Shown here in pieces: positions 44,495-52,290 of a stretch of 64,000 nt of DNA. The notes beneath the pieces were generated by a model. It was not told the origin of the DNA. It worked only from the letters and a program-made list of their open reading frames with translations, and ran no database searches. The stretch covers positions 7,192,001 to 7,256,000 of the forward strand of contig NZ_CP107918.1 of assembly GCF_036014195.1 (NCBI RefSeq). Reading direction: 5' to 3'. The stretch is from Streptomyces sp. NBC_00442 (GTDB taxonomy: Bacteria > Actinomycetota > Actinomycetes > Streptomycetales > Streptomycetaceae). The first letter of the stretch is position 1. Every line of letters begins with the position of its first letter. A program made the position numbers and the translations under genes.

Positions 44495-45228
44495 GCCGTG
44501 CCCTCTTCGGTGAGCAGGTCGCCGAGGTCCCGCACGACCAGGTCCGCGCCGTGCTTGAGCAGTGCCTCCCCGGACCCCGGTCCTTCCGTCCGGTCCACCC
44601 CGATGACGAGGCCGAATCCGCCGCGGCGGCCCGCTTCGACGCCGGCCAGGGCGTCCTCCACGACGGCCGTCCGTGACACGGGAACGCCGAGTCGTCGGGC
44701 CGCCTCCAGGAACAGGGCTGGATCGGGCTTGCCCGGAAGCGCCAGTCGGGCCACCTCCGTGCCGTCGACCAAGGTTTCGAACAGGTCCAGGACCCCGGCG
44801 TGCGTGAGGAGCTCCCGCGCATGACGTGAGGCGGACGCGGCGGCGAGGTGGACCCCCTCCCGGCGCAAGGCCCGCAACAGCCGGATCGTGCCCGGGTAGG
44901 CATCGATGCCTCCCGCCCGCAGCCGTTGGACGTACCTGCGCTCCTTGTCCGCGGCGACCTCTTCCGCCATACCCGCGTCGGTCCGCAGACCACGGGAGGC
45001 CAGGAAAGCGACCGCGCCGTCGATGCGTGACTTGCCGTCGACGTACTGGAGGTAGTCGTCGCGGACGTCGAACGGCCGCCGCTGGGCCGGGTCCCCTGGC
45101 CGATCGCGCAGGAGATGGGCGTCGAACGCCGCCTTCCAGGCTTCGGCGTGCACCCGGGCGGAGTCGGTGATCACTCCGTCGGTGTCGAGGACCACGGCAC
45201 CGACGCCGTGCAGCGTCTTGGAGATCAC
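44491..45228 (-). CDS. HAD-family beta-phosphoglucomutase-like protein
   Basis: A 245-residue HAD protein. The catalytic loop is VVLDTDGVITDSARVHAEAW (nucleophile and acid Asp), then SASRHARELL, LALPGKPDPALFLEAA (Lys) and VVEDALAGVEAGRRGGFGLVIGVDR (acidic pair). It would convert beta-glucose 1-phosphate made by the GH65 neighbour into glucose 6-phosphate. GTG start overlaps the GAPDH stop by four bases, and its own stop overlaps the GH65 start. Confidence 0.88.
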   Translation of the reverse strand: MISKTLHGVGAVVLDTDGVITDSARVHAEAWKAAFDAHLLRDRPGDPAQRRPFDVRDDYLQYVDGKSRIDGAVAFLASRGLRTDAGMAEEVAADKERRYVQRLRAGGIDAYPGTIRLLRALRREGVHLAAASASRHARELLTHAGVLDLFETLVDGTEVARLALPGKPDPALFLEAARRLGVPVSRTAVVEDALAGVEAGRRGGFGLVIGVDRTEGPGSGEALLKHGADLVVRDLGDLLTEEGTA

Positions 45229-46238
45229 AGTCGCTCCGCAACGAAGGCAGTGAGGTCGAGCAGGCGGTTGCTGTAGCCCCACTCGTTGTCGTACCAGCCG
45301 AACACCTTCACCAGGTCGCCGTGCGCCTGGGTGAGCCCCGGGTCGAAGAGGCACGAGGCCGGATCTCCGATGACGTCCCGGGAGACGATCGGTGCGTCGG
45401 CCACCCGCAGGATGCCATTGAGCCGTCCTTGCGCGGCTTCGGAGAACGCGGCGTTGACCTCGTCGGCGCTCCCTTCGTGGCGCAGCACCACCGTGAGGTC
45501 CGTGAGCGAGCCGTCCTCGACCGGTACGCGTACAGCGAGGCCGTCCAGCACTCCGTCGAGCTTCGGCACGACCGCGCCGACCGCGCGGGCGGCCCCCGTG
45601 CTGGTCGGGATGATGCTGAGCGCGGCCGAGCGGGCCCGGCGCAGATCCTTGTGCGGGCCGTCCAGGAGCGCTTGGTCGTTGGTGTAGCCGTGGATGGTCG
45701 TCATCGTACCTTTGGCGATGCCGAACCGCTCGTGCAGAACGACCGCCATCGGCACGACACAGTTGGTGGTGCAGGAGGCGGCGGAGATCACGTGGTGGTG
45801 GACCGGGTCGTAGGTGTTTTCGTTGATGCCCATCACCACCGTCAGGTCCGCCTCCTTGCCGGGGGCCGAAAGCAGCACCTTGCGGGCGCCCGCTTTGAGG
45901 TGGAGCGAGGCGTGCGGGCGGTCGCGGAAACGGCCCGAGGACTCGATGACCACGTCGACCTGGTGCGCGCCCCAGTCCAGGGCCCCGGGGTCGCGCTCCG
46001 CGGTGACGGAGATGCGGCGGCCGTCGACGGTGAGCGAGGTGCTGTCGTGCGCGACGGGGTACGGGAGCCTGCCGTAGGTGGAGTCGTACGTGAGGAGGTG
46101 GGCCAGCGTGCTGGAAGCGGTGACGTCGTTGATGGCCACCACCTCCACTCCGGTGGCGTCGCGGCCCCGCTCGAGCAGGGCACGCAGATAGTTGCGCCCG
46201 ACCCGGCCGAATCCGTTGATGCCCACGCGCACGGTCAT
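45225..46238 (-). CDS. gap: glyceraldehyde-3-phosphate dehydrogenase
   Basis: A 337-residue type I GAPDH. The NAD domain starts VRVGINGFGRVGRNYLRALL. The catalytic Cys lies in SAASCTTNCVVPMA and the His in TTIHGYTNDQALLDGPHKDLRRARSAALSIIPTSTGAA. Length is normal. It leads a coupled operon with the beta-phosphoglucomutase-like and GH65 genes and has a perfect GGGCCGTACGGCCC box 87 bp upstream. It is probably a second, stress-induced isozyme; the housekeeping gap usually lies with pgk and tpiA. Confidence 0.95.
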   Translation of the reverse strand: MTVRVGINGFGRVGRNYLRALLERGRDATGVEVVAINDVTASSTLAHLLTYDSTYGRLPYPVAHDSTSLTVDGRRISVTAERDPGALDWGAHQVDVVIESSGRFRDRPHASLHLKAGARKVLLSAPGKEADLTVVMGINENTYDPVHHHVISAASCTTNCVVPMAVVLHERFGIAKGTMTTIHGYTNDQALLDGPHKDLRRARSAALSIIPTSTGAARAVGAVVPKLDGVLDGLAVRVPVEDGSLTDLTVVLRHEGSADEVNAAFSEAAQGRLNGILRVADAPIVSRDVIGDPASCLFDPGLTQAHGDLVKVFGWYDNEWGYSNRLLDLTAFVAERL

Positions 46239-46324
46239 GGAGCGCTCCTTGGCTTGGCGGAGGGATGTCTGCCACGGTCGTGCGTGCCGGCGCCGGCGAA
46301 CAGGGGCCGATGCGGACTTGGTTG

Positions 46325-46338
46325 GGGCCGTACGGCCC
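46325..46338. promoter_or_regulatory. DevR-like box upstream of gap operon
   Basis: GGGCCGTACGGCCC is a perfect 14-bp palindrome 87 bp upstream of the gap start. A weaker related segment, GGGGCCGATGCGGACTT, lies about 20 bp away (46303). Of the boxes in this island it is the most symmetrical of the GGGCC-N4-GGCCC form. Confidence 0.6.
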
Positions 46339-46374
46339 ACTGTTCGAAAGTGCGCGCGGCGATCGCGGCCGGCC

Positions 46375-46512
46375 CGTGAAGGGGAGCCGATCCACTTCCG
46401 TCACCGGCCGTACGTCGTCGGTGCCCCCGGCCTCGGCGGGTCGTGCGCCGCTGTGCTCGGCGACCTCACGGGTGGAGCCGTTCGGAGTCGCGTAGCCGAC
46501 CAGGGTCTCCAC
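46375..46512 (-). pseudogene. flavodoxin N-terminal remnant
   Basis: METLVGYATPNGSTREVAEHSGARPAEAGGTDDVRPVTEVDRL is the FMN-phosphate loop (T-x-N/G-S-T) and first helix/strand of a flavodoxin-like protein of the HemG/menaquinone-dependent type. After about 45 residues the similarity stops and the frame becomes Pro/Arg-rich. Intact proteins are ~150 residues or more. The remaining part of 46239-46823 has no gene I recognise. Confidence 0.6.
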
Positions 46513-46739
46513 GCATCACACGGACAGCACGCGGAGCCCCGTGTTCCGGCAGCGGGCGGTCTCGAAGGCCCCGAGAGCGGCCGGCGCACACGAGGACCAC
46601 CGGCAACTGGAGCATCATCACCACCTCCTCCGCTTCCAGCGTGCTGTGCCGGCTGACCCCCGACGAGGTGCCAGTGGGCACGGGCGGGGGTCGTGAGGGG
46701 TAATCGGCGGTCGCGACGGAGCCGCACGGCACCCTCTTT

Positions 46740-46754
46740 GGCCCATACGGCCCA
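46740..46754. promoter_or_regulatory. DevR-like box upstream of the 38-residue membrane protein and Usp
   Basis: GGCCCATACGGCCCA, an imperfect version of the island palindrome (two mismatches from GGGCC-GTAC-GGCCC), 70 bp upstream of the small ORF. Confidence 0.45.
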
Positions 46755-46823
46755 CGGCGTTCCGGCGCCGCCGGGAGTCCCATGGAGATGGCACCAACCG
46801 GTGCCGGGCCCGAGGAGGCCGCA

Positions 46824-46940
46824 ATGATTCCTCTCATCCTGTTGGGCGCGGCCGTCCTGGGCGCAGTCGTGATCTTCGGCTACAGCTCGTTCGCCGTGGT
46901 CTTCCTGCTTCTGGAGGACCACCAGCGCTGTCGCAGCTGA
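46824..46940 (+). CDS. 38-residue single-pass membrane protein
   Basis: ATG at 46824 with CGAGGAGG five bases upstream; stop TGA at 46938-46940. The product MIPLILLGAAVLGAVVIFGY continues SSFAVVFLLLEDHQRCRS: nearly all hydrophobic, one long helix, short polar tail. It lies between a DevR-like box and a universal stress gene 69 bp downstream, so it is probably the first gene of that transcript. No function is known. Confidence 0.55.
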   Translation: MIPLILLGAAVLGAVVIFGYSSFAVVFLLLEDHQRCRS

Positions 46941-47008
46941 AGGGGGTGCGGCGCCCTGTGCGTCCCACCCCGGCGCATTCGGCGTGCTGTCTGGAAGGAG
47001 AAGGCGCC

Positions 47009-47881
47009 ATGGAGCAGCCACTGGTCGTCGGAGTGGACGGTTCGGAGCAGGGTCTGGAGGCGGTGGACTGGGCGGCCGACGAAGCCGCGCTGCGCGGACT
47101 GTCGCTCCGCATCGTGTACGCGTCGCTGTGGGAGCACTACGAAGGTGCGGCATACGTCTACAGCGCGCCGTACGACTCGGACCGAGCGGTGGCCGACGCC
47201 ATTGTGTTGGCGGCGGGTGAGCGGGCGCGGGCCCGGCGGCCCGGTGTCCGCACGACGTCCGTCGTGCTCCCGCAGGAGCCGGCCGACGCGCTCCTGCGGG
47301 AGAGCGATCTCGCCGCCGCGGTCGTCGTCGGCTCGCGCGGGCGGGGCAGCATCAAGGGAATGCTCCTGGGCTCGGTCGGCCTGGCGGTCGCCTCCTGGGC
47401 CCGGTGCCCGGTGGTCGTCGTGCGGGGCGACTCGGCGGCCGCCGAGGGGCGGCACGAACGGATTCTGCTGGGGGTGGGCCACCCCGACCGGAACTCGTCG
47501 GCCGTCGACTTCGCCTTCCAGGAGGCCGTCACCCGGGGCAGCACCCTCGACGCGGTACGTGCGTGGCGCGGCCCCGCGCGGGGCCGCGGCGCCGGCGCGG
47601 TCTCCCACGCGACGTCCGACGACCCCGACGAGGCCAAGGCCGCGGCAGAGCTCGACGAAGCGCTGCGCGGGACGCGGGCCCGGCACCCCGAGGTGCGGAT
47701 CCGCCCCGTCACGGTCGAGGGACACACCCACCGGGTGCTGGTCGAGCGGTCGTCCGCGGCCGACCTCCTGGTGATCGGAGCTCGTCGGAACAAGGGACTC
47801 GGGCTTCAGTTGAGCCGGACCGGCCACGCGGTGCTCCAGCACGCCGCCTGCCCGGTGGTCGTCGTCCCGCAGCACGGCTGA
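47009..47881 (+). CDS. universal stress protein (tandem UspA)
   Basis: A 290-residue protein with two Usp domains. Domain 1 has VVGVDGSEQGLEAVDWAADEAA and the ATP loop GSRGRGSIKGMLLGSV, matching G-2x-G-9x-G-S. Domain 2 ends DLLVIGARRNKGLGLQLSRTGHAVLQHAACPVVVVP, where the glycine pattern is broken. So only domain 1 should bind ATP. Start chosen for GGAAGGAGAAGG. It is a typical DevR/OsdR-regulon member and lies downstream of a DevR-like box. Confidence 0.93.
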   Translation: MEQPLVVGVDGSEQGLEAVDWAADEAALRGLSLRIVYASLWEHYEGAAYVYSAPYDSDRAVADAIVLAAGERARARRPGVRTTSVVLPQEPADALLRESDLAAAVVVGSRGRGSIKGMLLGSVGLAVASWARCPVVVVRGDSAAAEGRHERILLGVGHPDRNSSAVDFAFQEAVTRGSTLDAVRAWRGPARGRGAGAVSHATSDDPDEAKAAAELDEALRGTRARHPEVRIRPVTVEGHTHRVLVERSSAADLLVIGARRNKGLGLQLSRTGHAVLQHAACPVVVVPQHG

Positions 47882-47894
47882 ACCGCCGTGCGCC

Positions 47895-48475
47895 TCACCG
47901 CCCGATCGACGCCGCGTGATCGGGCACGTAGCTCTGCGGTTCCCTGAGGGGCCGCACGTACCCGGCGCGGGGCGGCCGTTGGGGAAGGTCGAGCGGTGGG
48001 CTCGGCACCGTGCGACGGGGAACCGTGGACAACAGGTGGGCGATCATGTCGAGGCGGGCCGACCGCTTGTCGTCGCTCTCGGCGACGAACCAGGGCGCCT
48101 CGGTGATGTCCGTGTGGACGAACAGGCCGTCCTTCGCCCTCGAACAGGCCTCCCACCTGCTGATCGACTCCATGTCGATGGCCGAGGGCTGCCAGCGTCG
48201 GGTGGGATCCTCCAGACGGCGCCGGAAACGCTCTTCCCGCACCGAATCGCTCATCGGGAACCAGTACTTCCGCAGCAGGATTCCGTCCTCGACCAGCATC
48301 CGCTCGAAGACCGGGCACTGGCGCAGGAAGCGCTGGTGCTCCTGGCCGGTGCAGAACCCCATGATGTGCTCGACCGCGGCCCGGTTGTACCAACTGCGGT
48401 CGAACGGGACGATCTCGCCGCCGGCCGGCAGATGCTGGACGTAGCGCTGGAAGTACCACTGCCTCGGGTTCCGCC
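47895..48475 (-). pseudogene. polyphosphate kinase 2, C-terminal part only
   Basis: The frame reads RQWYFQRYVQHLPAGGEIVPFDRSWYNRAAVEHIMGFC, then FLRQCPVFERMLVEDGILLRKYWFPMSDSVREERFRRRLEDPTRRWQPSAIDMES and WFVAESDDKRSARLDMIAHLLSTVP, the last ~165 residues of PPK2. The first ~100 residues, including Walker A (GRDAAGKGG in intact PPK2), are missing; upstream the frame is unrelated and has no good start. It cannot bind nucleotide normally and is best called a 5'-truncated gene. It converges on the Usp gene. Confidence 0.85.
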
Positions 48476-48639
48476 ATGTGCCGCGTGCGGTACACCCCTT
48501 GGACCCCTCGGCGGGAGGCCGACCGGGCAGGACGTTTCCCGGCCGTCCTCGTAGGGGGAGGGCTTCCTGGGCCGCCTCGCCGTTACGGTGTGGGGGAGCA
48601 CTGTGCTTGTTCTGCTCGGACCAGGTGGGGGGCGGTTCC

Positions 48640-50352
48640 ATGACCACGCGGGAGCGGGACGGCTCCGGGGGCCGGCTGGGCAGACTGCGGCTCGACGAAC
48701 TGCTCGACGAGCTCCAGGTGCGGATCGATGCCGTGCGAGGCACCCGGGACCGGCTGCACAGCCTCTTGGAGGCCGTGCTGTCGGTGGGGCGTGAACTCGA
48801 CCTGCCGCAGGTGCTGCGGGGCATCGTCGAGGCCGCTGTGGTGCTGGTCGACGCCGAGTACGGGGCGCTGGGCGTGATCGGGCCGGGCGAGATGCTGTCG
48901 GAGTTCCTTCCGGTGGGCATCGACGACAAGCTGCGGGCGCGGATCGGTGAACTGCCCTCTGGCCACGGCCTGCTGGGGGAGCTGATCAGGCATCCTGACG
49001 CGCTCCGGTTGGCGGAACTGTCCGAGCACCCGGCGTCGTCGGGCTTTCCGGCGCACCACCCGCCCATGCACTCCTTCCTCGGCGTTCCCATCCGGGTACG
49101 GGGTGAGGTGTTCGGGAACCTCTATCTGACGGAGAAGCGCGGGGGCGCGGAGTTCGACGACGAGGACGAATCGGTGCTCGCCACCCTCGCTGTGGCGGCC
49201 GGAGTGGCCATCGAGAACGCCCGGTTGTACGCCGAGGCCCGGCTGCGGGAGCAATGGCTGGCAGCCAGTGCGGAGTTCACCGCCGGCCTGCTGTCCGGAA
49301 TGCCGGAGGCCCGGGTGCTGGAGGCGATGGTCGAGCAGGCGAAGGACATCACCTCGGCCGAGCTGGGCGTCGTCGAACTGGTGGAGGACGGGGCGGACGA
49401 GTTGCGCGGCGTGCTGGCACTGGGACGGCGGGCGCAAGCCCACCGCGGGCTGCGGGTGCCGCGCGATGGGACCATGGCAGGAGCCGCACTGGCCGAGCGG
49501 GGGCTCGTCGCCACCGTGGACGTCAGCACCGATCCCCGGATGACGTACCAGCCCGAACGCTGGAAGGGCATGGGGCCCGCGGTCGCGGTGCCGATGGGAG
49601 AGCGAGGGGTGCTGCTCCTGGCGCGCGAGTCGGGCCGGCCCCCCTTCAGCAGGGCCGAGACGGCTCCGCTCCCCGCATTCGCGGGACAGGCCGCGCTCGC
49701 CCTCGAGTTGGCCGACCGCCGCCGCGACGCCGAACAGGTCAGCCTGCTGGAGGACCGCGACCGGATCGCCCGCGACCTGCACGACCTCGCCATTCAGCGC
49801 CTGTTCGCGACCGGCATGACCCTTCAGAGCGCCCAGCGGTTCGTCGACCACCCGGAAGCGGGCGAGCGGCTGAACCGGGCGGTCGACGATCTGGACGAGA
49901 CCATCAAGATCATTCGCTCGACCATCTTCGGGCTGCGGTCACACGAGGTGAAGGGGCAGGGAGCCGGTCTGCGGGTGCGGGCGGTGCGGGTGCTGGAGGG
50001 AGCGGTGACCTCGCTCGGGTTCACCCCGGCCCTTCGGATGGAGGGACTGCTGGACACCGACGTTCCACAAGGGGTCGCGGACGAGGTGGTCGCGGTGATC
50101 GGCGAGGCGCTGACCAACACGGCTCGTCACGCTCGGGCGTCGCGGGCCGATGTCTCCCTGGTGGTGCGCAGGGGGGAGCTGACGGTCGACGTCGTGGACG
50201 ACGGCGTGGGCATCACCGACGGCGGGCGGAGCGGTGGGCTGCGCAACCTCGCCGAGCGTGCGGAACGGCTGGAAGGGGAGTTCACGACGGGGGCCGGCCC
50301 CGAGGGCGGGACCCGACTGGTGTGGAAGGTTCCCTTGTCCGGACCGGCATGA
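48640..50352 (+). CDS. DevS/OsdK-like GAF sensor histidine kinase (copy 1)
   Basis: A 570-residue cytoplasmic kinase. GAF-A (~50-195) contains [40 protein letters not shown]; the His-His at 139-140 is in the position of the haem ligand of M. tuberculosis DevS. GAF-B covers ~210-355. HisKA_3 has the phospho-acceptor H381 in [15 protein letters not shown], and the ATPase has EALTNTARHARAS and [13 protein letters not shown]. It should sense oxygen, NO/CO or redox state and phosphorylate the DevR-like partner, which converges on it with a nine-base gap. Confidence 0.93.
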   Translation: MTTRERDGSGGRLGRLRLDELLDELQVRIDAVRGTRDRLHSLLEAVLSVGRELDLPQVLRGIVEAAVVLVDAEYGALGVIGPGEMLSEFLPVGIDDKLRARIGELPSGHGLLGELIRHPDALRLAELSEHPASSGFPAHHPPMHSFLGVPIRVRGEVFGNLYLTEKRGGAEFDDEDESVLATLAVAAGVAIENARLYAEARLREQWLAASAEFTAGLLSGMPEARVLEAMVEQAKDITSAELGVVELVEDGADELRGVLALGRRAQAHRGLRVPRDGTMAGAALAERGLVATVDVSTDPRMTYQPERWKGMGPAVAVPMGERGVLLLARESGRPPFSRAETAPLPAFAGQAALALELADRRRDAEQVSLLEDRDRIARDLHDLAIQRLFATGMTLQSAQRFVDHPEAGERLNRAVDDLDETIKIIRSTIFGLRSHEVKGQGAGLRVRAVRVLEGAVTSLGFTPALRMEGLLDTDVPQGVADEVVAVIGEALTNTARHARASRADVSLVVRRGELTVDVVDDGVGITDGGRSGGLRNLAERAERLEGEFTTGAGPEGGTRLVWKVPLSGPA

Positions 50353-50361
50353 GCCGGTGTG

Positions 50362-51054
50362 TCAGTGGTGTTCGTCCGCGGCATGGTCGAACTGCGTGGC
50401 GAGTACCGCCGCCTGGATGCGGCGCTCGACTCCCAGCTTCGCCAGCAGCCGGGAGATGTGGTTCTTCACGGTCTTCTCGGAGAGGTAGAGCCGCCGGCCG
50501 ATCTGCCGGTTGGTCATCCCCTCACCGATCAGGGCGAGGATCTCGCGTTCGCGGTTCGACAGGCCCGCGAGGCGGGGGTCTTCGTTCGTGGCCTCCTTGT
50601 CCGGTCCGCGCAGACTGCTCATCAGCCGGGCGGTGGTGGCGGGGTCGAGCATGGACTGGCCGGAGGCCACGGTCCGTACGGCCTCGACGAGGTCCGAACC
50701 CTTGATCAGTTTGAGGACGTACCCGGCCGCGCCCGCCATGATCGCGTCCAGGAGCGCATCGTCGTCGTCGAACGACGTCAGCATCAGACAGGCCAGGTCA
50801 GGCACCCGGGAGCGCAGTTCGCGGCAGACGGTGATGCCGTCGCCGTCGGGCAGGCGGATGTCGAGGATGGCGACGTCCGGGCGCAGCGCGGGGCCGCGCG
50901 TCAGTGCCTGCTCGCTCGTGCCGGCCTCGCCCACCACTTCGATGTCCGGCTCGGCGTCGAGCAGGTCGTGCACCCCGCGCCGCACGACCTCGTGGTCGTC
51001 GAGAAGGAAGACCCGGATCGGGTGTTGCGGAGAGAAGGCCCGTGCGTCGCTCAC
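50362..51054 (-). CDS. DevR/OsdR-like NarL-family response regulator (copy 1)
   Basis: A 230-residue regulator. The receiver has [13 protein letters not shown], phospho-acceptor D65 in [20 protein letters not shown] and [12 protein letters not shown]. The LuxR-type HTH is [45 protein letters not shown]. The GTG start is 65 bp from a triple set of DevR-like boxes shared with the divergent Usp gene, so it is probably autoregulated. It is tail-to-tail with its kinase. Confidence 0.93.
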   Translation of the reverse strand: MSDARAFSPQHPIRVFLLDDHEVVRRGVHDLLDAEPDIEVVGEAGTSEQALTRGPALRPDVAILDIRLPDGDGITVCRELRSRVPDLACLMLTSFDDDDALLDAIMAGAAGYVLKLIKGSDLVEAVRTVASGQSMLDPATTARLMSSLRGPDKEATNEDPRLAGLSNREREILALIGEGMTNRQIGRRLYLSEKTVKNHISRLLAKLGVERRIQAAVLATQFDHAADEHH

Positions 51055-51119
51055 GTCGGTGTCCCCTGACTGTCGATGGCCATGGCTTGAGAGTGCCCCG
51101 GTGCGGGGCCGGTACGACA

Positions 51120-51218
51120 GGGGCCGAACGGCCCCATGGACCGCCCCGACCAGCGCGGGCGGCTCTCTCGCTCCGGCCGGCAGGGGCCGAACGTCCCCCA
51201 CTGGGGCCGGTTCGCCCC
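51120..51218. promoter_or_regulatory. three DevR-like boxes between devR-like and usp genes
   Basis: GGGGCCGAACGGCCCC (51120-51135), GGGGCCGAACGTCCCC (51183-51198) and GGGGCCGGTTCGCCCC (51203-51218). Starts of the second and third are 20 bp apart (two helical turns), and the first two 63 bp apart (six turns). This is the densest cluster in the island and lies between the regulator and its likely targets. Confidence 0.65.
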
Positions 51219-51293
51219 TCCCCGCCCGTCCACGGCGGTGGAAACGTCCCCCCTGGACGCCCCGAACGCGGGCGAGCCCGGAAGGGGTGGCAC

Positions 51294-52163
51294 GTGGACA
51301 GGCCAGTGATCGTGGGTGTGGACGGCTCGGATCCGAGTCGGCGAGCCCTCGACTGGGCAACGGACGAGGCGGCCCGGCACGGCCTGCCCCTGTGTGTGGT
51401 CCATTCCCAGGCATGGGGATGGTACGAGGGCTACGGCCCGTCGTTCACCACCGACCGGAGCGCCCTTCGTGCCTACGGCGAAGACCTCATCGGCTCGGCC
51501 ATGGAACGTGTCGGCCGCCGTGCCGCGGCCGTGAAGGCCTACGGGGAACTGGTCGTCGACGACCCCGCCGATGTACTCACCAGACTGAGCCGGGAGGCGT
51601 TCGCCGTCGTCGTGGGCGGCCTGGGCGCGGGCGGAATCGCCGGACTGCCGCTGGGTTCGGTGAGCCTCGCGGTCGCCGCCCGTGCGCAGTCCCCGGTGAT
51701 CGTCGTACGCGGCGACGAGAGGCACCTGCGCCGTGGTTGCGGCCGGATCGCCGTCGGCATCGACGCACCCGAACAGGCGGGCCCTGTGGTGGCGTTCGCG
51801 CTCGGGGAAGCCGAGGCGTGGAGCGCCTCACTGGTCGCGGTGCACGCCTGGCGCTGCCCGGCCCGGGAGGTCGCCGACCACCCGGACCACCGTGCGGACG
51901 TGGAGCGGCACCGTGTGCTGGCGGAGGATGCGCTGACCGAAGCCCTGCGTCGGGCCACCCGAGTGGCGGCCGAGGTGGACGTGCGGCCTCGGACGATCGA
52001 AGGCCAGGCGCGCAAGGCACTCCTGGACACCGCGCTCACGGCCGATCTGCTCGTTGTCGGTGTCCGCCGTCGCAAGAGCCACATCGGGATGCAGATCGGG
52101 CCGGTCAACCACGCCGTGCTGCACCAGGCGGCCTGCCCGGTCGCCGTGATTCCGCACGCGTGA
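51294..52163 (+). CDS. universal stress protein (tandem UspA)
   Basis: A 289-residue protein of two Usp domains. Domain 1: [23 protein letters not shown] and the intact ATP loop [16 protein letters not shown]. Domain 2: [20 protein letters not shown] and [34 protein letters not shown], lacking the glycine loop. GTG start at 51294. It sits downstream of three DevR-like boxes and heads a probable operon with phosphoketolase and a third Usp. Confidence 0.93.
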   Translation: MDRPVIVGVDGSDPSRRALDWATDEAARHGLPLCVVHSQAWGWYEGYGPSFTTDRSALRAYGEDLIGSAMERVGRRAAAVKAYGELVVDDPADVLTRLSREAFAVVVGGLGAGGIAGLPLGSVSLAVAARAQSPVIVVRGDERHLRRGCGRIAVGIDAPEQAGPVVAFALGEAEAWSASLVAVHAWRCPAREVADHPDHRADVERHRVLAEDALTEALRRATRVAAEVDVRPRTIEGQARKALLDTALTADLLVVGVRRRKSHIGMQIGPVNHAVLHQAACPVAVIPHA

Positions 52164-52290
52164 GCACGTCTCGTACGCGGTACACATCCCTACCCGATCC
52201 CACTGGCACGCCCGATCCCGCCGGCATCACGGGCCACGGATCGCGGACCGCCGACCACGGACCACGGACCAATGAGACCGAGGACAGACC

